In this document: piece after piece, positions 56,424-64,000 of the stretch
How positions within the stretch are numbered: position 1 is the stretch's first letter
How the letters are laid out: each line of letters starts with the position of its first letter
Assembly: GCA_947044365.1 (NCBI GenBank)
Contig: OX345652.1
Span: 3,733,374 to 3,797,373 of the forward strand
Origin: Petrosia ficiformis
Taxonomy: Eukaryota; Porifera; Demospongiae; Haplosclerida; Petrosiidae
Direction of reading: 5' to 3'
DNA: 64,000 nt
Program-made: the position numbers and the translations under genes
Notes under the pieces: generated by a model
Databases searched by the model: none
Told to the model about the DNA's origin: nothing
The model's input: only the letters and a program-made list of their open reading frames with translations

Positions 56424-59400
56424 TCATTCGTGTTTAGCATTTGAAAAGGCAATTACTGGTTCTCGATAATCGTGACAAGACCGATAAAATGAGTCGTTTA
56501 TATCTGATAGAAGAGACCTTCTGGAATTATAAGAGAGGACATTACAAACTTGATATCGTTTCACTCGTGCAAACTTCAACTTTAACTTTTCCAGTAATCC
56601 ATTAACCATTAGGAAATGATAGACAAGAATTAAAACGAATTGTATGAATAATATCATCACTAACGTAACAATGATTTCATGGTATATCCATATGTCGGTT
56701 GTTGTAAGATTCACTATAAAATACAAACCAATTAGATATATCAGAATTAAATTCAGCATTACTAGGATATCAAGAATATTCAGAAACTTGTTTTTGAATG
56801 GTTTTATGTATGCTTGTAAAACCACAAAAATTACAATAATGGGACTTGAAATATAACCAATTAAGAGAATGTCACGACCTCGAAAAGTTGTGTATATGAT
56901 ATACATTACAATGAGTAGAAACAGTCGAGCCGTAAACCAATACTGTTTCTTTTCCCTGTAGGGCCCATGAATAGCTTCATAAATTGGACGCAAGTATTTG
57001 TCTCCAAGAGAGCATTTCATGAATGCTCTGCCTCCAATTAGTATTGTAATGTAAGGTATTAGTAGTGCACCAACAATTATGAGGGTGAATGCCATAAGAA
57101 GAACATGTCCATTTTCTTTTCCATACTCTATTGATCCATTCTTATACCATACATAGTGAGGATTCTCACTTGTGTATATTGTAGCTGGGGTGAACACGTC
57201 AATTATTGTTATTAACAGCTTTGAGAAGGATAAGTGTACTACAGTAACTAGTACTTGTACTGATGAATGAGATATTCTGTTTGAAAGCCATGTTGAATAA
57301 CGACTGAGTATAATGAGGACAACAACTATTGTCAGGAGGTATATGGGGAATACTAAACTAAGACCTGTTTTCCATAACTCGGTCATCCCATCATAAAAAC
57401 ATACTGGAAATCCTAGATTCAGATTCAGAAAGGAAAGGAATATGGAAATGAACCGGTAAAGTTTATGGTAAAGATTTGAATAGAAAAGCAATAGTTGTAG
57501 AACACCTACATTCGCAGCTTGAGCATAGAATATAATACCATTAAGAGTACCAGTTGCTAGTGTGAGTCTCAGGGCATATAGTAGGTATATTAGTAGTGGA
57601 CCAGCAACTGCATACAATAGTATAGTCCATAACCATTTATTACTACATTTATAACAACCACTAGAACCAAATACAACACTGTATGAGTCTGTACAGGTTC
57701 CACAGAGAACTCCATTCCTGTTAGTTAAACATATAGGTACATGTTTCGAAAGATTTGACGAATTTGCTAACCAGAAACTTTCATTGATTAATTTGAAACT
57801 GTGGAGGTATAAGTCCGCATTACAATGTTCAAGAGGGCAATCACCAGTAATACCAAATATGGTACTATTATTAACTTTCATATTTCCAAGCCAAGGACTG
57901 ATAACATATGAAGGTCGCAATATTGTTAAAGTATTGATGTCACAGTTAGCACTATATTTGTAGCCTTTGCTGAATTTCAATACTGCAGCATTACACTGAC
58001 ATTTTCCTTCTTTCAATGCAAAACCAAGTGGACAGTTGATTAATGTTATTGGAAACTGTTGTATATCGCTGCTGTAAAATGGAGATAGAAAAATAAGTAG
58101 TTTTTTATATTTGCTAGACGAACAGAAGTGATCTCGAAATATTATTGTGACATTAAGAAGAGAACAACAATTGCTTTTACTTTCATTAAGAATCTGGAAT
58201 TTTTCTTGTGGAATTACATGAGAATTTGATGGAACAATTTCACCCATACCATTCTGTTCAGCCAATGAAATGGAGGTAACAGAATACACATGGTTTCCTG
58301 AACCATCTACTGCAGTTACATTTAAATGAATAGTTTCACCAGGATAATGGTTACTATATTTATGTTTATGCGTATGATTTTCACACAATTTAAATTCATA
58401 TGTTGCACTAGATATGCTCAATAAATTGTTTCTAATAGAATTTGTGAAATTAAATATTTCATAATACTCCTGCACTGATCTAAGGATTCTGTTGGATTCC
58501 ATTGAGTAGCAATTATAAATAGGAGTGGCAAATATGGCATTACCACTTAGACGAGCAGAATTATTATGAAAATGGACAACAGCATTACCATGTGAAGGGA
58601 TTTGAAGAACACAAGTTGGATATGAATTATAAATGCTGCTCTCACTATAAATAGCTCCACCTATTTCTTCTGCTGTATTATTATAAAATGTAGCATTCAA
58701 ACCTTCCTTGAAGTACAACAAGGATTCCATAAGGCGAACAGCTGCTCCTGATTTTGCATGATTGTTCTTAAATACTACATTACCATATAAGTAAACTGGA
58801 GAACTAAACGTGTTTATTACAGAACCATAGTTGGATGAAAAAGAAGAGCCATTGATTATCACATGATGAATATTATTAAAAGTAAACATTCCAGTGTTAG
58901 ATGGTGATGATCGTATAATCGCTTGTGAATTTTTGTAAGCTTGCACATTTTCTAGAGTCACACCAACTCTACCAACCTCAGATGGTCGACCATAAACTGT
59001 AGCAAACATACATGCTCCATTTTTGTTAGCACGATTATTTGTGAAAATAACATTTCTGAAAGTGAAATCCATTGATATGATAGGGCGTAAAACACCAAGG
59101 TAAATTGCACCATATCCTGGACGAGATGAATTCAACAGATAGCCTGGAAGACCACTGTGATCATGAAAGTTGCTATTGACTACTTTCAACGAATGGATTC
59201 TGGAAGGATACACGAAATCTTTTTGCAGTGACCTCTCTGGAATCATGTAGAATACCAGAGCACTTCCATAGCAAGGATACAAGTTACTGTTGTATTTAAA
59301 AGAGCTATTTCCGCTTATTTCAGTACTGCCATTTGTAGTATTGAACATCAAAATTAAGGCCGCTCCAGCTAGTGTACCAATATTATGACAAAAGAGACTC

Positions 59401-60233
59401 TTTTTAATATTAATCATTGGATGGGAAATTTGCTGACTGAAAATTATAGTTAATGCCGCTGCATTTACTAGAGTGAAACTTTCTCTTTTCTTGTCATAAA
59501 AATGAGAAGCTATGCAAGAGTTACTTTTGTCACCACTCAAATCATTATTACCGTAAAACGTACAATTAAATAGTGTAATAACAGGATCATTATTACTTGA
59601 GTTCAAGAACATTATCAATGCCCCACTGCCAATAGAACGATTAGTTACATTTTTGTTAATGAGCTCTATTCCAAGACTATTGTAAACATAGAGTTTAGTG
59701 AAATTAGAGTCTTCCAGGTTGACAGCAACAAAGGCAAACCCGTAATAATATGTAATTTTAAATTCATTAATCATTACACTGCATTCAATGAATAGAATAG
59801 ATGCAGCATGAATATTTGAAAAATGAAGAACAGATGAATTAATGCTTTGACCCAAACTAGATGGTAATGTTGCTCCACAACCATGGAATACTACTCTTGT
59901 TAAAACAACACTTGTATTAATAAACGCTAAACCAAAAGTAGAATTTGGAATACTGTAATTCTGGTGAGTACAGTTGATTGTTGCAAACTCTAAAGAGTCA
60001 CTCGTAATAGTAATTGACCTATTTGTGTTCACAATACAAAACCTATTGTGACTTACTTCATAGTTTACTGAATGGTTCAAAACGAGAGTTGTATTTTCTT
60101 CCAGTTGTTTGTCGCACAGGTAACATTCTAGTTGTGTCCCATTGCTGACTTGATACTTTCCAGCAAAGACAAGAACTTGAAGAAGTGAAATGAGAAGAAT
60201 TACCAGCCACTGTTTACAGGGACCCAATGCCAT
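56424..60233 (-). CDS. Subfamily A beta-helix/multipass receptor-like protein, intact (1269 aa)
   Basis: ATG at 60233-60231 (MALGPCKQW), TGA at 56426-56424. Same architecture as 20967-24767: signal peptide, sequon-rich ectodomain, GGAIYSES, NHYPGETIHLN, CGTC-X12-CYKC ending near residue 858, ten or so membrane segments, and the tail SLLSDINDSFYRSCHDYREP. Relative to its sister it has three extra residues: one in the FHNNSARLSG repeat and two in the seventh hydrophobic segment (VMYIIYTTF). It is the full-length counterpart of the truncated gene at 1-3402, which matches it more closely than the 20967-24767 copy does in several places (the GAALI and NRANKNG segments). The TTG extension to 60320 is not used. 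Confidence 0.9.
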   Translation of the reverse strand: MALGPCKQWLVILLISLLQVLVFAGKYQVSNGTQLECYLCDKQLEENTTLVLNHSVNYEVSHNRFCIVNTNRSITITSDSLEFATINCTHQNYSIPNSTFGLAFINTSVVLTRVVFHGCGATLPSSLGQSINSSVLHFSNIHAASILFIECSVMINEFKITYYYGFAFVAVNLEDSNFTKLYVYNSLGIELINKNVTNRSIGSGALIMFLNSSNNDPVITLFNCTFYGNNDLSGDKSNSCIASHFYDKKRESFTLVNAAALTIIFSQQISHPMINIKKSLFCHNIGTLAGAALILMFNTTNGSTEISGNSSFKYNSNLYPCYGSALVFYMIPERSLQKDFVYPSRIHSLKVVNSNFHDHSGLPGYLLNSSRPGYGAIYLGVLRPIISMDFTFRNVIFTNNRANKNGACMFATVYGRPSEVGRVGVTLENVQAYKNSQAIIRSSPSNTGMFTFNNIHHVIINGSSFSSNYGSVINTFSSPVYLYGNVVFKNNHAKSGAAVRLMESLLYFKEGLNATFYNNTAEEIGGAIYSESSIYNSYPTCVLQIPSHGNAVVHFHNNSARLSGNAIFATPIYNCYSMESNRILRSVQEYYEIFNFTNSIRNNLLSISSATYEFKLCENHTHKHKYSNHYPGETIHLNVTAVDGSGNHVYSVTSISLAEQNGMGEIVPSNSHVIPQEKFQILNESKSNCCSLLNVTIIFRDHFCSSSKYKKLLIFLSPFYSSDIQQFPITLINCPLGFALKEGKCQCNAAVLKFSKGYKYSANCDINTLTILRPSYVISPWLGNMKVNNSTIFGITGDCPLEHCNADLYLHSFKLINESFWLANSSNLSKHVPICLTNRNGVLCGTCTDSYSVVFGSSGCYKCSNKWLWTILLYAVAGPLLIYLLYALRLTLATGTLNGIIFYAQAANVGVLQLLLFYSNLYHKLYRFISIFLSFLNLNLGFPVCFYDGMTELWKTGLSLVFPIYLLTIVVVLIILSRYSTWLSNRISHSSVQVLVTVVHLSFSKLLITIIDVFTPATIYTSENPHYVWYKNGSIEYGKENGHVLLMAFTLIIVGALLIPYITILIGGRAFMKCSLGDKYLRPIYEAIHGPYREKKQYWFTARLFLLIVMYIIYTTFRGRDILLIGYISSPIIVIFVVLQAYIKPFKNKFLNILDILVMLNLILIYLIGLYFIVNLTTTDIWIYHEIIVTLVMILFIQFVLILVYHFLMVNGLLEKLKLKFARVKRYQVCNVLSYNSRRSLLSDINDSFYRSCHDYREPVIAFSNAKHE

Positions 60234-60999
60234 ATCTACTTGCTGAAGATACTGAACTGAAGTACTACTATTATTTATGACTAATAAATAAACTAGAACT
60301 GAAAGTTGTAATGTATTCAACAGGAGATAATAACAAGAATATAATTTATATTCCTATGAAGTGTACACTACAGTGAGTCTAAATACAGTGTAACGATTTG
60401 TTGATATAACTGTGCTTATGTGTTCAATAGTCACGTATACCAGTAAGAGATACCTAAGAAAAGCATATGATGACAAACACTTCCCTCATGCAATTCCCAA
60501 TTGTATAATAGATACTTCATCAGTGTCAATAATGTTATGTTATAATTATAGCTTAGGATAGTATTAAGAATAAAACACAGTGGCTGAAATTTGAGTACAG
60601 GATGGTCTGATTCCAGTACCAAGCTACAGAATAAGAATGTCCAGAATGCAAATTCCAGTGAGAAACTTCATCATTGTCAATATTATAATAATTATTATGT
60701 ATATACATTAGTACAGTCATTAATGTGAATACGATTGACAGAACTAATTATTGTTAATTAATGTAGTCTACAAAAAGTAAACTAAAAGGAAATGGCAATT
60801 ACATACAAAGGCACATAGTCCACAAATGTTTATCACTACATCATTATTTATTCATAAAACATACTATTATAAATGCCTAAATGAACAGAAAAAACATTCA
60901 TACATATATTAAAATTTACATTTACAAATTGTACACTTTTGTTTTTCAATTACTTTTATAATTACGCTGGCATAGCAAGTTACCAACATAATACAACAC
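60234..60999. other. A-B intergenic spacer
   Basis: The fourth copy of this spacer, with the initiator-like TCAGTT at 60297-60302. A base change at about 60392 puts a stop into the small plus-strand frame seen in the other three copies, which argues that frame is not a gene. Confidence 0.55.
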
Positions 61000-63265
61000 T
61001 TAATGAGAATCACTCAGAATTAGTTCCCTGTATTGACTACAAGAACCACAAAATGAATCTGTATCTTGTAATGGCTGGTTATTTCGAACTCTTGACCGTT
61101 GATTACTCTGGTAAACTGAGGTGTGGTCAGAAATCCATTTTCTACTGACTACTACTCCTCTTCTTATCTTTATCAACAACCCAGTTACCCAGAGAACGTG
61201 ATATAGCAGAATATTAACAAATGTCACGAAGACAACTAAGACTGTGGCTACATCAAACATAGTTGCTTTCCAGAGATTATCATACCACAGTGTGACATAA
61301 ATGAGAGTAAGATTAAACATTAGCCAACTGTCCAACACACTTATGACTTTGTTCTTGAAAGGATGAAACAATGCCTGACAAATTAAGAATAATGCAAGCA
61401 AAGCTGCTATGCTAAAGTACAAATTACTGCTTTGTACTGTTCTCTTTACAGCATATAATACATACATTATAATGAGTAGTAGTAGACATGCTACAAACCT
61501 GTGATGTTTACCTTCTTTATAAGGTGCATGAGTAGCTTCAAACATAGGCCTCAGGTAATTACTAGCCCGTGAAGAATGCCGGATCAAAGAGTTTACAAAA
61601 AGAAGGAATGCTATATAAGGTAGTATGAGAGGAACAGTTAAAACTAGTGAGATGATTACAAGACTACGATGAGATTCACCCATATATTCTAACATGCCAT
61701 CCCTGTACCACACACGATATTGTTTATCCGAAGTGTATATGATGGATGATGTGAAAACATCTATTATAGTTAATAGTAGCTTTGAGAAGGATAAGTGTAT
61801 AATGAGGACAACAACTATTATCAGGAGATATATGGGGAATACTAAACTGAGACCTCGTTTCCATAAATCAGTCATCCCATCATAAATACATAGTGGAATT
61901 CCTAGATTCAGATTCAGAAAGGAAAGGAATATGGAAATAAATCGGGTAAGGGCATGATGACGGTCTGTATACTGTAGTCACACTTCTAGTACACCTACAT
62001 TGGCAGCTTGAGCATAGAATATAATACCATTAAGAGTACCAGTTGTTAATATGAGTCTTAGACCATATAACAGGTATATTAGTAGTGGACCAGCGACTAC
62101 ATACAACAGTATAGTCCACAACCATTTATTACTACATTTAAAACATCCATGAGAACCAAATACAACACTGTAAGATTCCATACAAGTTCCACAGAGAACT
62201 CCACTTCTGTTGTTTGAACACAAAGTCAACATTTGTAAACGATTTGAAGAGTTTGCTAATAAGAAGTCATCGCTGTCATCATTTAATATAAAGTATTTAA
62301 AGTTCACTTTCTGGTGTACATAATTCAAGAGGACAATCACCTGCTATACCAAATGTAGTATTTTCACTAAAAGTCACTTTCCCAACCCATGGACTAACAA
62401 CATTTGGAGGTCGCAATATAGTTAAATCATTAATATCGCATTCTGCCACAAAATGTAGTATTGCAGAATCACACTTGCACTCTCCATTTTGTAATGTAAA
62501 ACCAAGAGGACAATTTCTTAATTTTATTGCAACCTGGGTCACAGTTCCACTGGTAATTGGAGAAAACAGAACAACAATTTCACCAATGGAAGATATAAAT
62601 CATCTTTGTACAGAACGGTGATGTTAAGAGCAGAACAAGCATTTTTATAACTTTCTTTTACAAATTGTTTCTCTTCATCAGGAAGTAAGTGAGAATTTAT
62701 AGGAATAATACTACCTCTGGTGTTATACTTTGCTAAACTTACACTGACTGCCGAATGTACATGGTTTCTCGATTCATCTAATGCAAATACATTAAGGTGG
62801 ATAGTCTCTCCAAGATAGTAACTAACGTCAAGTGTGTGACTGTCACATACATCTATTATAAAAGCTTTACTTGATATATCTAGTATATCATTCTTCAAAT
62901 GATTCGCCTTAATTTCAAATCGTTTCAGGTACTCGTGTGTTGACTTGATGATGCTGTTTGATCTCAGTATATAGCAGGAATATATAGGGTGAGTGTAGAT
63001 TACATTACCACCAAGCAAAGCATAATTATCTATAAACTGTATAGTGGTGTGGTTAGGAAAAGGAATTTGTAAAACACCTTCTAAGTTTGTACCATAAACA
63101 GCATTTACACCGAAAATTGCTCCTCCAGACTGTTTTGCCTTGTTGATTTTAAAAGTGACATTCACACCTTCTGTAAAGTGCATTATGGATTCCAAAAGAT
63201 AAAATGCAGCTCCATATTGTGCATGATTATTCACAAACAAGACATGGCCACTTAAATACACTATA
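61000..63265 (-). pseudogene. Subfamily B pseudogene, sister of 4169-6506 with an extra 72-base deletion
   Basis: Carries the same N-terminal loss and the same frameshifts as the left copy: frames 62539-63265, 62297-62542, 61978-62340 and 61000-61875. In addition, exactly 24 codons (LSRYPT ... VLVTVL) are missing at about 61799, removing part of the most conserved membrane block in frame. The deletion ends share GTA/GTGTA. The tail reads SFCGSCSQYRELILSDSH. Non-functional. Confidence 0.85.
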
Positions 63266-64000
63266 GATAAGAATTGTAAACTGATTATAACCAGGGACAC
63301 TAGCTAATACAAACTGAAACTTGATATCTATTGAAATAAGAAAAGCAGAAAGGGAAATTTTTACAACTCTAATCTACACACATAATTAAAAAACACACAC
63401 ATGGTGTAAACATAAGTAGCTCCATGATTACAATTGAGTATACCCATATACACTACAAATGCCAATGCCATTTTTTTGAATGTGTCAACCCTACACACAA
63501 TATATGCTGCAAATTTAACCTTTTCAACAGAAAATATGAGAAACAATATGATGTCCACGAGTTCTATTATGAAACTTTAATATATACATTATGCTATACT
63601 AAATTAAAATTATTTGTTTTCAACTCTATATCATTAGCCATGATCAAAACACCTCTGTACTTGTTATGGTAGTTTCAATTACAGTTCATACATAATATAT
63701 ATAATTATATATTATACGTATGTATGTAATCTTCATAGGTTGGTTGGCAGGTCTAACTCTTTCTAATGTATCAGGCCTGCCAATATTGAGAATGAATAGA
63801 AGTGAAGTTATGTAGGATTAACCATCCAAAATGTGTTTATAAAGTGATGAAGTCCACAGAGAGACAAACACTCTCCTTCCAGTAAACAGCATGTCAAGAG
63901 CAGAACCAGAACCACTGACCAGTGCCTATCAATCTGGGATTATTTGGTGGGAATGACTAAACACACATATACATATGTCTATAGAAGACCATAGTCTTTT
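63266..64000. other. Relic C' 5' flank, continuing past the window
   Basis: Matches 6507-7240 almost base for base, including the hairpin (63744-63783). If the duplication continues, a C pseudogene like 7742-11488 should follow beyond the right edge. Confidence 0.6.

Overview
This is AT-rich eukaryotic nuclear DNA, most likely from an invertebrate animal, and a sponge is my best guess. The evidence is long intronless receptor-like reading frames, TAA and TGA used as stops with the standard code, a GTAAGT splice donor next to a short start exon, TA microsatellites, and short foldback or MITE-like elements. The species cannot be proven from sequence alone. There are no recognisable RNA genes, CRISPR arrays, bacterial operons or viral genes.

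The window is dominated by one head-to-tail array, all on the minus strand, of about 13 copies of a single large gene family, plus older remnants. An intact copy is about 1255-1275 codons in one uninterrupted exon. It encodes a signal peptide, a luminal/extracellular region of about 850 residues with beta-helix-like repeats (GGAI-type and FxxN-type motifs, many N-glycosylation sequons), a cysteine-rich juxtamembrane module (CX2CX12CX2C), about nine or ten hydrophobic segments, and a short cytoplasmic tail ending in a conserved SFYxSCxx(Y/F)RE motif. I sort the copies into subfamilies A, B, C, C' and D by ectodomain and membrane-domain type.

Layout, left to right (every gene reads right to left): A (1-3402, runs off the left edge); B pseudogene (4169-6506); C pseudogene (7742-11488); an inverted MITE pair and an old remnant (11974-13620); D intact (14262-18083); a spacer with microsatellites, an orphan first exon and a foldback (18084-20966); A intact (20967-24767); B pseudogene, heavily deleted (25518-27056); A/C' chimera, intact (27534-31304); B with a stop and a 40-base deletion (32067-35821); C' intact (36888-40658); C intact (41916-45698); remnants (46641-48350); D with one single-base frameshift (48988-52817); a spacer with extra MITE and foldback insertions (52818-56423); A intact (56424-60233); B pseudogene (61000-63265); then the flank of the next unit. 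The right end (56832-64000) is nearly the same sequence as the left end (1-7200), and about 13.6-25.9 kb repeats at about 48.4-61.4 kb. The locus has therefore grown by recent segmental duplication.

The copies mix. The D subfamily pairs a C-like ectodomain with an A-like membrane domain. The gene at 27534-31304 joins an A ectodomain to a C' membrane domain, exactly where unequal crossing-over in an A-B-C'-C-remnant-D-A array would place such a fusion. A short loop after the second membrane segment swaps between two unrelated versions. Intact genes, fresh pseudogenes and mosaics side by side are what a birth-and-death family of variable surface receptors looks like. A role in recognition is inference; the sequence alone does not show the ligand or function.
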